In this document: positions 9,193 to 18,031 of the stretch, piece by piece
Numbering within the stretch: position 1 is the stretch's first letter
Layout: each line of letters opens with the position of its first letter
NCBI RefSeq assembly: GCF_028435365.1
Contig: NZ_JAGTJJ010000006.1
Span: forward strand, 310,001-374,000
Length of the DNA: 64,000 nt
Direction of reading: 5' to 3'
Source of the DNA: Polyangium jinanense
GTDB taxonomy: Bacteria > Myxococcota > Polyangia > Polyangiales > Polyangiaceae
Made by a program: the position numbers and the translations under genes
The notes under the pieces: model-generated
Databases searched by the model: none
What the model was told of the DNA's origin: nothing
What the model saw: the letters and a program-made list of their open reading frames with translations, nothing else

Positions 9193-10986
9193 ATGGGCGC
9201 GACCGTTACGAACGAAGACCGCGGCGTCACGACGAAGACCAGCGAGCACACCGCGATGACGATCGGCCCGACGGACGTCTGCTTCGATCCGCCGAAGCAG
9301 AAGCCCGTGCCGCACATCAACCACGTGACGACGGACAAGGCCGTCGAGCACACGTCCGGAAAAACGCTCTTCCAGAACGGCAACGTCGTGCGCGTGGGCG
9401 AGGCGATCACGCCGAGCGATCCCGCGCACGGGGACTCGGGCGGCGGCGTCGTCAGCGGCACGTACCGCGAGGAGGCGCGGGCCACGGCCGGCTCGCCCGA
9501 CGTCCGCGCCGAGGGCAAACCGCCCGCGCGGACCGATGATCCCACGACGCAGAACCACTCGAACACGACGGGCAAGATCCTGCAGGACGTGCCGCCGGAG
9601 TTGCTCACGGACAACCCCGAGGAGTTCTTCAAGCGCTGCTCCTACGACACGTCGGAGATCAAGGGCGGAGACGAGGAAGCCCCGTTCGTCGGCAACATGC
9701 CGCAGATCGACATCAAGCGCGGCGACGAGATCAAGATCGTCGCGAAGCGGAAAAACGCGAAGGTGCCCGACGCGCCGCCGGATTGTGTTCAGCCGCCGCA
9801 CATGAAGTGGCTGCTCACCCGATCGGGCGGCCTCACCGCGCTCGGCGCGGCGATCCCCGAGAAGACGGGCGAGATGGAGGGCGACGAGATCACGCTCGGC
9901 GAGGATTGGAACCCGCCGTATGGCGGCCCGATCGAGTTCTCCGGCGAAATTTCGCAGAACGATTCGGACGCGACGAAGCGCCGGCGGATCAACGACAAGA
10001 ACCGCTACGCGCAGCAGAACGCGGCGGCGCGTGGCTCGTCGCGGGTCGAGAACCAGGACGGGCGGCAGGCGTACCAGCAGGTCCAGCGCGACAAACAGCT
10101 CGAGGAAGCGGCGCTGAACAACCTGCGCACGCTGGCCGAGTTCCTCTGGGCCTGGCGCGCGTACCAGAACCCGGTGCGGATCCTGATCACCGGCCGCGCG
10201 TGCAGCGGCGGGGTCAGCTACGAGGTGCACTGTTATCCCGAGGGGGAGTTCACGTTCGAGCTCCCGCTCGAGCCCATCATTCGCGTGGGCCGCTGGATCA
10301 ACCGCAGCCTCGAAACCGTCCAGCAGTTCGCGCGCCTCGGCAGGGTCGAGACCGAGGGCAGCATCAAGGCCCCCGGCGACGACTTCAAGGTCGAGATCCA
10401 GTTCAAGTGGGAGCCGGGCGAGGACGCGGATCTCTACCGGATGGTGCGCACCGCGGAGGTCAGCGTCAGCGGCCTCCTCTTCGAGCTCACGTTCGAGGCG
10501 AGCTGCCCGCTCACGAACTTCCTCGCCATCGTCCCGTTCGTCGGCGGCGTCGCGGCGAGCGCGGTCGGCTGGATCATCCAGCGCATGGGCGCCGAGGCGA
10601 GCATCGGGTTCGGCGTCGAGGTGAGCATCTCCGCCGCGGCGTACATCTCGTTCAAATGGACGAAGGCGCGCGGCTGGCAATGGGACACGGCGGGGGTGAA
10701 GCTGCCGGTCGAGGTCAAGATCTACGCCTTCATCCGCGTCCAGGTGCGTGATTGGCTTCAGATCGAGGGCCGCATCCAGGTCCAGGCGGAATGGGCGCTG
10801 CTGCTCGAGGCGAGCGACGCCGGCCTCGCGCTCAAGTCGGACGACGGCGAGCTCAAGGCGGGGCTCACGGGTCTCATCAAGATCGACGTCTGGTTCTACA
10901 GCTACGAGCAGACCGGTGAGTGGTGGCCCGATTGCCTCAAGACCGAGTTCAAGAAGACGGACCTCGCAACCCTCATCAGCAACTGA
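9193..10986 (+). CDS. DUF4150/PAAR-like T6SS tip protein with long unassigned C-terminal domain
   Basis: A 597-residue protein. Residues ~1-125 match the PAAR-like DUF4150 family: TIGPTDVCFDPP, then VPHINHVTT and a Gly-rich block GDSGGGVVSGTY. This fold sharpens the tip of the VgrG spike. Residues ~150-597 are not a family I recognise. They hold a basic linker (NDKNRYAQQNAAARGSSR), a stretch around NPVRILITGRACSGG, one strongly hydrophobic segment near residues 440-462 (FLAIVPFVGGVAASAVGWI) and alternating beta strands to the end. PAAR fusions usually carry effectors, so the tail is a candidate toxin, but no catalytic motif is visible. The stop overlaps the next start (TGATG). Confidence 0.75.
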   Translation: MGATVTNEDRGVTTKTSEHTAMTIGPTDVCFDPPKQKPVPHINHVTTDKAVEHTSGKTLFQNGNVVRVGEAITPSDPAHGDSGGGVVSGTYREEARATAGSPDVRAEGKPPARTDDPTTQNHSNTTGKILQDVPPELLTDNPEEFFKRCSYDTSEIKGGDEEAPFVGNMPQIDIKRGDEIKIVAKRKNAKVPDAPPDCVQPPHMKWLLTRSGGLTALGAAIPEKTGEMEGDEITLGEDWNPPYGGPIEFSGEISQNDSDATKRRRINDKNRYAQQNAAARGSSRVENQDGRQAYQQVQRDKQLEEAALNNLRTLAEFLWAWRAYQNPVRILITGRACSGGVSYEVHCYPEGEFTFELPLEPIIRVGRWINRSLETVQQFARLGRVETEGSIKAPGDDFKVEIQFKWEPGEDADLYRMVRTAEVSVSGLLFELTFEASCPLTNFLAIVPFVGGVAASAVGWIIQRMGAEASIGFGVEVSISAAAYISFKWTKARGWQWDTAGVKLPVEVKIYAFIRVQVRDWLQIEGRIQVQAEWALLLEASDAGLALKSDDGELKAGLTGLIKIDVWFYSYEQTGEWWPDCLKTEFKKTDLATLISN

Positions 10987-12503
10987 TGCCCAAGGCCGAG
11001 CCTTTTCGCCGCATCCTCGTCGCGGAGTCGCCGGTTCGTCCCGCCGGAGAGCGCCACGCCAAACCCCTGCCTTGTCACGTCGGCGTCTTGCCCTGGGCCG
11101 TCGATCGGAACTGGCTCACGATCTTCGTCGTCGCCACGTTCCGCTTCGATCGGAGCGCGACGCATCGGTCGATCCCGCTCGAACCCGCGCCGCCGCGGCG
11201 CCTGCACGCAGGTCCGAGCGCGCCCGGTGAGCCCGTGCGGATCGACGATTTCGTTCCCTTGCGCCTCGCGGTCGATCTGACGCTCGCGGGGCACGTGGAG
11301 ATCGTCCCCATGCCTTCGGGCACGCTCGGGCCGAGCGCGCTGCCGCGCCTCGCCGAGGTGGGCCTCGGGGCGCGGCGCCTTCCCTTCCTGGTGCAAGCGG
11401 ACAAACCCGGGCGGATCCCGCTCCGGCCGCCGTATACGCGGACGCCGCACGGCCGTGAGATCGATCTCGGGCCGGAGGCCTGTCACGACGGATCGAGGCA
11501 CGATTTCCTGCACCCGGAGAAGTTCGACCTGAGCGTCTACCAGGCGGGGACGCCGGAGATTTCGTACGAGGTCGAAGAAGTGACCTCGATCTACCTCGCG
11601 GGGCTCGGGCCGGATCCCGCGGCGACGTGGGAGATCGCGCTGCCGGCGTACGTGCCGCGCGCGCTCGTGGACTACAGCTCCGCCCGCGTGCGCCGCGGGG
11701 ACGTGCAGCTCTTCCTCGACGGCGTCGCGATCGACCTGGATCAATCGACGGTGGACGTGACCTTTCGCGGGCTCGTCGAGACCACGGACAAACCACACCT
11801 CGACGTGGACCGGATCGTGATCGGCTGGGCCCCTCCCCGGCGCTGGAGCGAGGACGCGGCGGGCGCGTGGGACGATGTTTTGCGGGAGCTGCCGCGCGGG
11901 CGGTTCCGCTTCGCGGTGGAGCGCGAGGATGTGCTGAAGGGCGAGGATCCGCCCGCCCTGCGGCAGGAGGAGCTCCTGATGGCTCGCTACGAAACGTGGG
12001 GACACCCGAACGCCGCCGAGCCGGAGATGCAGCCGCACGAGGCCGCGCAGGTCGCGGCGGAGCTCGCCGAGCAGCGATGGCCTCGCGGCGAGGTGCTCGC
12101 GAAGCACAGGATCGACGAGTACACCTGGGGGATCGAGGAACGCGCGTGGGCGCAGCGGCTCGCGAGCGTGCGCGAGGAGGCCGACGGCGGGCCGAGCGGG
12201 GAGTACGTCCGGGCCTACCGGCGCGCCTCGCAGGCGCTCGCGACGCCGCGGGAGGCCGCGATCACGCCCAAGGAATTCGTGGCGATCGCGGCGAAGATGA
12301 AGCGCGAGGATCCGACGCAGGTGCTCGCGAAGGCGGGGCTCGGGATCGCGGCCTTCGGGCGGCTCGAATGGCGCTTCCGCGAGAAGGCGGCCGAGGACAA
12401 GGCGTTCGCCGCGGAGCTCGCGCGCCTCATGGCGGAGGAAGAGACACCGCGCGAAGGGCCGAAGCTCGGTGAAGGCGGGGCGCGTGAGGAGGGCGGTCGA
12501 TGA
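10986..12503 (+). CDS. DUF2169 domain protein, T6SS accessory (second copy)
   Basis: A 505-residue protein. The ATG at 10986 shares its A with the TGA of the PAAR-like gene, which argues for translational coupling and against a longer start at 10920. Residues ~1-320 carry the DUF2169 pattern (VDRNWLTIFVVATFRFD at the N-terminus; SIYLAGLGPDP; HLDVDRIVIGWAPPRRW). The remaining ~180 residues are mostly charged helices (HEAAQVAAELAEQRWPRGEVL, ITPKEFVAIAAKMKRED), a C-terminal extension not shared with the first copy. Its stop overlaps the next start by 4 bp (ATGA). Confidence 0.8.
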   Translation: MPKAEPFRRILVAESPVRPAGERHAKPLPCHVGVLPWAVDRNWLTIFVVATFRFDRSATHRSIPLEPAPPRRLHAGPSAPGEPVRIDDFVPLRLAVDLTLAGHVEIVPMPSGTLGPSALPRLAEVGLGARRLPFLVQADKPGRIPLRPPYTRTPHGREIDLGPEACHDGSRHDFLHPEKFDLSVYQAGTPEISYEVEEVTSIYLAGLGPDPAATWEIALPAYVPRALVDYSSARVRRGDVQLFLDGVAIDLDQSTVDVTFRGLVETTDKPHLDVDRIVIGWAPPRRWSEDAAGAWDDVLRELPRGRFRFAVEREDVLKGEDPPALRQEELLMARYETWGHPNAAEPEMQPHEAAQVAAELAEQRWPRGEVLAKHRIDEYTWGIEERAWAQRLASVREEADGGPSGEYVRAYRRASQALATPREAAITPKEFVAIAAKMKREDPTQVLAKAGLGIAAFGRLEWRFREKAAEDKAFAAELARLMAEEETPREGPKLGEGGAREEGGR

Positions 12504-13504
12504 CCACGATGGGCCTCGTCGCGGGCGTGGGGATGTCAACGCCGCTCGGGCTCGACGCGCGGCAGTCGGCGCTCATGCTGCGCGCGCGCAAGCTCTCGCC
12601 CGGGAAAACCGGGCACCGGGATCGGCGCGGAAACTCCATCGGAGACGTGCGCGCGATCCGCATCGACGACGCCTGCAAGGGGCGCGAGCGGCTGATCGAG
12701 CTCGCGGCGCCGGCGCTCGTGGAGGCGACGCGCGGGATCGGCGCGGCGAAAGGGCCGATCCCGCTGTTCCTCTCGCTGCCGCCGCGACGCGCGGAGGAGG
12801 AGGAGCCGCTCGGGCCGGACTTCCTCGACGTCCTCGGCAAACGCGCGGGCGTGGCCGTCGCGCTCGCGGCCTCGGAGGCCGTGGTGCTGGGGCACGCGGG
12901 TTTCGCCGCGGCGCTCGCGCGGGGCCTCGCGGCGCTCGCGGCGCCGGGAGCGGGCCCGTGCGTGGTCGTGGGCGGCGTCGACAGCCACCATGATCCGGCC
13001 GTGCTCGCGGCGCTCGACAAGGAGCGGCGGCTGCACGCCGAGGGGGCGTGGAACGGCTTCATCCCGTCGGAGGCCGCGGCGTTCGTGGTGCTCGCGCGGC
13101 AGGATGCGGCCCCGCCGATCGCGCGCGTGCTCGCAGTCGCGACGGGGATGGAGCGCGAGGACGGGACGGAGATCGGCGAGGCCGCGACAGAGGTCGCGCT
13201 CCGCGTCGCCGGGGCGATGCGCGCGCCCGTGCCGTGGGTCCTGCCGGACGTGAACGGGGAGCGGCACCGCGTGAAAGAGTGGAGCTTCGTGCGCATCCGG
13301 AACCGATCGGCCTTCGACGAGGCCAAGACGATCGAGACGCGCCTCTACGACGAGCTCGGCGACGTGGGCGCGGCGAGCGGTGCCGTGCACGCAGCGTACG
13401 CGTGCATGGCGTTTCGCCTGGGGTTCGCCCCGGCACCGGAGGCGCTCGTCACGCTCGCGTCCGAGGGCCCCGCCCGCGGCGCCTTCGCCCTGGGGGCGCC
13501 ATGA
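12500..13504 (+). CDS. Ketosynthase-fold (thiolase-like) protein lacking the catalytic Cys, T6SS-associated
   Basis: A 334-residue, shortened beta-ketoacyl synthase-like protein. Fold landmarks are present: an N-terminal GLVAGVGMSTPLGLDAR as in FabF-type enzymes, the GGVDSHHDPAVLAALD strand-turn, IPSEAAAFVVLAR, and the late glycine motif ELGDVGAASGAVHAAYA. Where FabF has its Cys nucleophile at the start of the long central helix, this protein reads GHAGFAAALARGLAAL with no Cys, so condensing activity is unlikely. A structural or binding role in the secretion island is inferred only from position. It overlaps both neighbours by 4 bp (ATGA), so it belongs to the same transcript. Confidence 0.7.
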   Translation: MTTMGLVAGVGMSTPLGLDARQSALMLRARKLSPGKTGHRDRRGNSIGDVRAIRIDDACKGRERLIELAAPALVEATRGIGAAKGPIPLFLSLPPRRAEEEEPLGPDFLDVLGKRAGVAVALAASEAVVLGHAGFAAALARGLAALAAPGAGPCVVVGGVDSHHDPAVLAALDKERRLHAEGAWNGFIPSEAAAFVVLARQDAAPPIARVLAVATGMEREDGTEIGEAATEVALRVAGAMRAPVPWVLPDVNGERHRVKEWSFVRIRNRSAFDEAKTIETRLYDELGDVGAASGAVHAAYACMAFRLGFAPAPEALVTLASEGPARGAFALGAP

Positions 13505-15276
13505 TGCTGCAAGGTTTGCCCGGAACGACATCGACGCGCCCGCTGCTCGAAGGCGTGCGGTCCGCGCTCGAAGACAGCCTGCTCGCGATCGCCGATCGAT
13601 CGGACACGGCCGAGCTCGCCGAGGCGCTCCGCGAGGGGATCGCGCTCCTGACCCGCCTCGTCGCGGACGAACCGCGCGACCTGGACGCGCTCGAAGCCCT
13701 GTCGCGCACCTCAACCGCGCTGAAGGCGGCGCGCGAGCGGATCTCGCTCGACGAGGTGGTGGCAAACCGCATCGAGGGCGCGGCGCGCTGGCTCGCAGAC
13801 GCGAGCGAGCGGCTGCGCGGACGGCTGCCGGCGCGGGCCCTGGGGGCGGCCGCGGAAGCCACGCAGAACGAGGAGATCGTCGCGAGCGTGGGCGTCCCGC
13901 GGGCACATCCGGTCGTCGTGCCGCCGCCGCGGGTGCTCTCGCGCGAGGAGGCGACGGCCGCCGAAGGGGCACGCGGGCGGGCCCTGCTCGCAGCGTCGCG
14001 GGGCGCCGCGGGGGAGCTCGCGCAGATCCGCGCCCTCGCGCGCGACTGCTTCGAGGACATCGCAAGCCTCGGCAGCCTGCGCAGGCTCTACGATCACGAG
14101 CCCTGGGTCGACGCCGGCCCCTTCGAGCAGCGCCTGCTCGACAACCTCGACGCGCTCGTCGCGCTCGAACGGCCGCTCGATCCAGCCGCGCCCTCGCTCG
14201 GGCTCGTGGAGTCGCTCTTCGCATACGCCATCGAGTGGGTCGTGCCCGATTTCGGCCGGACCTTCGCGCTCGCCTTCACGCTCTCCTGTCTCGCCTCGGA
14301 GACGGCGATGCGCTGGGTCGTGCTGGCACTGCGCCGCTCGCACCCACGGACGTACCCGGCATTCGTCGATGCATTCGCGCTCGGCTCGAACGAGGCGATC
14401 GATCGCACCCTCGTCGAGCTCTGTCGCGAGGACGATCCCGCGCTCGTCGAGGTCGCGCTCTCCGCGATGGCGCGGCGCGGCCGCGTGGACATGGCGAGCG
14501 CGGTGCTGCTCCTCATGCGGCCCTCACCTTCGCCGGCCGTGCTCGACAAGGCGATCGACCTCGCGGCGCGTTTGCCCGCACAGGCGGCCACGCCGCTGCT
14601 CGCGCGCCTGCTCGACAGCCCGGACCCCGACACCGGCGCAAGCGCCGCCGCGGCCCTCACCACGCTCGGCGACGCCCGCGGCCCGAAGCACCTCCGCGCC
14701 TTGCTCCAGCGTCCCCGCACGGACGACGTCGCGGCCTTGCGCGCACGCCGCATCGCCCTCGAAGCCCTGTGCCTCCTCGGCAGCCCCTTCGATCGGAACC
14801 TCCTCGGCACCGAAGCGAGCCTCGATCGCGAGGGTTTGCCCTGGCTCGGCTGGCACGGGCACCCCGACCACGTGCCCGTTCTCATCGAAGGCATCCGCCG
14901 CGCAGCCGCGAACGGGGCATTCGACGAGGCAGATCGAATCGGGCAGGCCCTTGAGCGAATCGGCGGCGGCTCGGCACCACGCCCCGGCGCGCTCGCGGGC
15001 GGCGACTTCGAGGAGCGGCTCGCAGCATGGCTACGCGCGTTCGAGGAGCGACGGCCCCTCGACAACCCCCGCATGCGATTTGGCCAGCCGTGGACGCCGT
15101 CCGCGATCCTCACCGAGCTCACGGCGCGCGGAACGCGCCAAGGCGAACGGCCGATCCTCGCACGCGAGCTCGCGCTCGTGACCCGCAGAGCGGTGCACCT
15201 CGACGTCGCGGGCTGGATCGTCGTCCAGGAGCGCGCGCTCGCGGCGGCCCGCGATGCATTGCCCCGGCAAACCTGA
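13501..15276 (+). CDS. HEAT-like repeat protein, T6SS-associated
   Basis: A 591-residue protein. The open frame extends upstream to 13048, but the ATG at 13501 overlapping the previous stop (ATGA) is the sensible start. Residues ~1-115 resemble a small helical domain (TAELAEALREGIALLTRLV, DLDALEALSRTSTALKAARER) reminiscent of TssA/ImpA N-terminal parts. From ~220 onward there are repeated helix pairs of HEAT/PBS-lyase type (FTLSCLASETAMRWVVLALRR, ASAAAALTTLGDARGPKHLRALL, GWHGHPDHVPVLIEGIRR). It resembles the TIGR02270-type proteins of Myxococcus, a family of unknown function; this is from memory and unverified. It is the last gene of the plus-strand island and abuts the next gene tail to tail with no spacer. 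Confidence 0.7.
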   Translation: MMLQGLPGTTSTRPLLEGVRSALEDSLLAIADRSDTAELAEALREGIALLTRLVADEPRDLDALEALSRTSTALKAARERISLDEVVANRIEGAARWLADASERLRGRLPARALGAAAEATQNEEIVASVGVPRAHPVVVPPPRVLSREEATAAEGARGRALLAASRGAAGELAQIRALARDCFEDIASLGSLRRLYDHEPWVDAGPFEQRLLDNLDALVALERPLDPAAPSLGLVESLFAYAIEWVVPDFGRTFALAFTLSCLASETAMRWVVLALRRSHPRTYPAFVDAFALGSNEAIDRTLVELCREDDPALVEVALSAMARRGRVDMASAVLLLMRPSPSPAVLDKAIDLAARLPAQAATPLLARLLDSPDPDTGASAAAALTTLGDARGPKHLRALLQRPRTDDVAALRARRIALEALCLLGSPFDRNLLGTEASLDREGLPWLGWHGHPDHVPVLIEGIRRAAANGAFDEADRIGQALERIGGGSAPRPGALAGGDFEERLAAWLRAFEERRPLDNPRMRFGQPWTPSAILTELTARGTRQGERPILARELALVTRRAVHLDVAGWIVVQERALAAARDALPRQT

Positions 15277-15774
15277 TCAATTCAAGCGCAGCATGCGCCC
15301 GACGATCTTGTGCACGCCTTCCGCGCGCGACAGGATCCGCTCGGCGTACGTCTCGACCTCGCCGATCGCGCGCAGCACGACGGCTGCGGTCTGCGCCGAG
15401 AGCGAGAGCTCCTCGCCGGCGTCGAGCGCGATCCGCTTCGCCTTGATGGTGTAGCTCTCGGCCGCGTCTACGCCGGGCGTCGGCTGCGTGCGTAGCGCGC
15501 CGATCACGACGAGCGTGCCGTCCGCGCCTTCCTCGACGAGCACGCGCTCGCATCGCGCGCGGGCGCCTTCGATCACGGTTGGGTGGACCGACGGATCGAG
15601 CTTTGCGGGTGCGGTCGTGGAGCCGATTCCGAGCACGACGCCGTCCTCGCGGAGTGCGTGCACCTCGGCCGTGAACAATGCCGGACGCCGGGCCGGCCCC
15701 GGCACGGGCTGGAGCCGCGGCCCCCGTTTCGCCGACGCTGCTTCGATCCCGCGCACGTTGGTGGCACGCTTCAT
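15277..15774 (-). CDS. DUF3540-type T6SS accessory protein
   Basis: A 165-residue protein; the ATG at 15774 is chosen because residues further upstream in the open frame are antisense to the DUF2169 gene. The N-terminal part has a proline-rich linker and ARCERVLVEEGADGTLVVIGALRTQ. The C-terminal half (YTIKAKRIALDAGEELSLSA, then TYAERILSRAEGVHKIVGRML) matches the DUF3540 layout of a short beta-helix followed by a helix, as in proteins encoded beside VgrG and DUF2169. It probably forms a transcript with the upstream DUF2169 gene (64 bp gap). Its stop codon is immediately adjacent to the stop of the HEAT-like gene on the other strand, leaving no terminator between them. Confidence 0.72.
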   Translation of the reverse strand: MKRATNVRGIEAASAKRGPRLQPVPGPARRPALFTAEVHALREDGVVLGIGSTTAPAKLDPSVHPTVIEGARARCERVLVEEGADGTLVVIGALRTQPTPGVDAAESYTIKAKRIALDAGEELSLSAQTAAVVLRAIGEVETYAERILSRAEGVHKIVGRMLRLN

Positions 15775-15838
15775 GGCTCCTCCAGAGGCCTCGGATTCTA
15801 TACGAGTCCGCGGCGCGTGCGGATCGCTTCCTCGCGCA

Positions 15839-18031
15839 TCACGCGATCCCGCCGAGGGGTGGCGGCGCGACGCCTGGGGCCTTTGCGGCCTCGAACGCGG
15901 CGCAGAGCGCGAGGGCGAGGTCACAGCGGCCCTCGCGCGCCTCGCCCGCGAGTGCTTCTGCTTGCTGCCGCTCGTGCACGCGCCACGCGACCTCGTCGAT
16001 TCCGTAGCGCGAAAGCACCTCGTGCAGCGCGTCGCGCGCGCCCCAGAGATCGACCTTGATCCGCGCATATCGCTCGATCGAGAGCTCCCCGCGCGGCGCG
16101 GCTGCGCTCGGGGAGGTGACCATGGCTCCGGACGGCGTGACCATGGCTCCCGACGGCGTAACCATGGCTCCCGAAGGCGTAACCATGGCTCCCGACGGCG
16201 TGACCATGGCTCCCGACGGCGTAACCATGGCTCCCGACGGCGTAACCATGGCTCCCGACGGCGTGACCATGGCTCCCGACGGCGTAACCATAGCTCCCGA
16301 CGGCGTAACCATGGCTCCCGACGGCGTAACCATGGCTCCCGACGGCGTAACCATGGCTCCCGACGGCGTGACCATGGCTCCCGGCGCCGAGAGGACGAAG
16401 AGCGGCGTCGCCGTGGGGCTCGGTTTTCCGAACGGCAGCGCTGCATCGGGCGGAATCTTCGGCTTTCGCTCGGTCTCCGGCTCGGGCTCGTCCGCCGCCG
16501 GGGCCGGCGTGGCTGGGCGAAAGGGCAGCGCGGGCGACGCCGCGGGCTTCGCCGTGGGGACGAGCGTCCGCGTGCCATCGTCGTCCGGATCGATTGCGCC
16601 CGCCGCGACGAATGGCAGCGGCGCGGCCGCCACGGCCCTCGCCTCCGGGACACGCGTCTCGGTCCCATCGTCGTCCGGATCGATCAGCGGCAGGGTCTTC
16701 GCCACGGCGGGCGCGGGCGCCGGATGGCTCTCCGGGAGCGGGCGCAGCGGCGAGCGCTGGAACGGCAGGGTCGAAAACCCCTCGGGTTTGCTCACGTTTC
16801 CGGTCAGCGTCGGCTCGTCGTCGTCCCGCGTGAACGACACGGGCGGGCGTTCACGCCGCGGCTCGGGCGGAGGCATCGCCGGCGTGCTCGAGGGCGTGAA
16901 GGGAAGCGCGGCCGCAGGCTTCGGGGCCGTGTCGGTCAGCATCGTGATCGTGCGTGGGCCGCGAGGCCTCTCGGGCATCGCCGGGGCCTGCGGGACACTC
17001 GGCGGAACGCTTGGCGGGACGCTCGGCGCCGGGCTCGGCACGACACTCGGCACGACACTCGCCGCCGCGGTCCCCCGCGTCGGCGCAACCACCACGACCC
17101 CATCTTCCTTCGCGTGCCGGAGCGGCACCGCCGCGCGCCACGTCACGCTGCAGACCCCTCGATCCGTATCGATCAGCAGCGTATCCGCGCGCAGCCACAC
17201 TTCCTGCGGGCCGCCCCCGCTACGCGTCACCATCGCTCGCGGCCGGACATCCTCGACCACCGCGATCATCCGCGGCAGCTCCGGGTGCAGGTGTTCGAGG
17301 AGGATATGCGCCTGGGCCGGCAGCTCGGTGATCTGCTGGTCCTTCGGCGCCGCGTTCCAGTACGACGCATCCACGCCCGCGGGCAGCGGCTGCTCGTGCC
17401 ACGCCTCGTGCGACCACGCATTGCGATGCGCGCGCAGGTGCTCGGCGCGCGTCGGCCACCGCGCCGCGATCGGCCCGAGCCCGACCGACGGAATCTCCTG
17501 CGTGGGGCTCCGCAATACGAAACCCACCGGCTCGAAATTCGGCGGATGTCCCGGCGTCGTCGCATCGACGCACGGCGGGATCCCCACGGGATTCCACGAT
17601 CTCGGCCCGCCCGCCGCGCGCATCCAACGCAGAGGCATCCGCGTGAACGGCACCGCGTCCGAAAGCCTGCCTTCCGGCAGCCAGTACCGATCGCCGTACA
17701 CCACGATCGCCTTGTTCACGCCGCCCACCGCGAGACGCGCGACGAGCGACGGCACGGCCTGGCCATGGGGCGCCCACGCATGCCCCACGACCATCACGTC
17801 CACGTGCCGCTTGAACGGCGCGAGATCGTTCGGCAGGCGGATGCTGCGCGGCGAACCATCCTGCCAGTACACGTCGATCGTCTGCGGCGCGTCCGGCGTA
17901 CCGAGGAGCTCGCACGGCCCGTTTCGCAGCGCGTACGTGGCCTTGCAGAGGACCGTCATCACGAAGGCGTCGGGGCGTGGCTGCCAGACGAGCTTTGCCA
18001 CGGCGAGCGGGGGTTTCGCGGAGACGTGCAC
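15839..18031 (-). CDS. DUF2169 domain protein with Pro-rich linker and GAMVTPS repeat tract (third copy)
   Basis: A 730-residue protein. Residues ~1-300 are a DUF2169 domain (FVMTVLCKATYALRNGPCELL; ERLSDAVPFTRMPLRW-like core; LLIDTDRGVCSVTWRAAVPL). Residues ~305-545 are a low-complexity Pro/Ala/Ser linker with two copies of DPDDDGT. Residues ~548-639 are thirteen tandem heptapeptides GAMVTPS. The last ~90 residues form a conserved-looking helical domain (SIERYARIKVDLWGARDALHEVL, EVAWRVHERQQAEAL). Domain plus flexible tether plus helical tail suggests an adaptor that reaches between partners; this is inference. Codon changes inside the repeat are all synonymous in this frame, which confirms the strand. 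A divergent promoter is shared with kamD. Confidence 0.82.
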   Translation of the reverse strand: MHVSAKPPLAVAKLVWQPRPDAFVMTVLCKATYALRNGPCELLGTPDAPQTIDVYWQDGSPRSIRLPNDLAPFKRHVDVMVVGHAWAPHGQAVPSLVARLAVGGVNKAIVVYGDRYWLPEGRLSDAVPFTRMPLRWMRAAGGPRSWNPVGIPPCVDATTPGHPPNFEPVGFVLRSPTQEIPSVGLGPIAARWPTRAEHLRAHRNAWSHEAWHEQPLPAGVDASYWNAAPKDQQITELPAQAHILLEHLHPELPRMIAVVEDVRPRAMVTRSGGGPQEVWLRADTLLIDTDRGVCSVTWRAAVPLRHAKEDGVVVVAPTRGTAAASVVPSVVPSPAPSVPPSVPPSVPQAPAMPERPRGPRTITMLTDTAPKPAAALPFTPSSTPAMPPPEPRRERPPVSFTRDDDEPTLTGNVSKPEGFSTLPFQRSPLRPLPESHPAPAPAVAKTLPLIDPDDDGTETRVPEARAVAAAPLPFVAAGAIDPDDDGTRTLVPTAKPAASPALPFRPATPAPAADEPEPETERKPKIPPDAALPFGKPSPTATPLFVLSAPGAMVTPSGAMVTPSGAMVTPSGAMVTPSGAMVTPSGAMVTPSGAMVTPSGAMVTPSGAMVTPSGAMVTPSGAMVTPSGAMVTPSGAMVTSPSAAAPRGELSIERYARIKVDLWGARDALHEVLSRYGIDEVAWRVHERQQAEALAGEAREGRCDLALALCAAFEAAKAPGVAPPPLGGIA
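16116..16388 (-). repeat. 13-unit, 21-bp in-frame tandem repeat encoding GAMVTPS
   Basis: Thirteen head-to-tail 21-bp units with plus-strand consensus GTAACCATGGCTCCCGACGGC (each containing CCATGG); the unit at 16368 is the N-terminal edge and diverges in its last bases. Variants are GTA/GTG, one CCG for CCC (16116), one GAA for GAC (16158) and one ATAGCT for ATGGCT (16284). Read on the minus strand every one of these is a third-position change that keeps Val, Ser, Pro or Ala. There are no spacers, so it is a coding minisatellite. Unit number is likely to vary between strains. Confidence 0.95.

Noticed and set aside
16116..16388. Regular 21-bp repeats looked at as a possible CRISPR array.
   Set aside because: Units are directly adjacent with no spacers, are in frame with a gene, and no cas gene is nearby.
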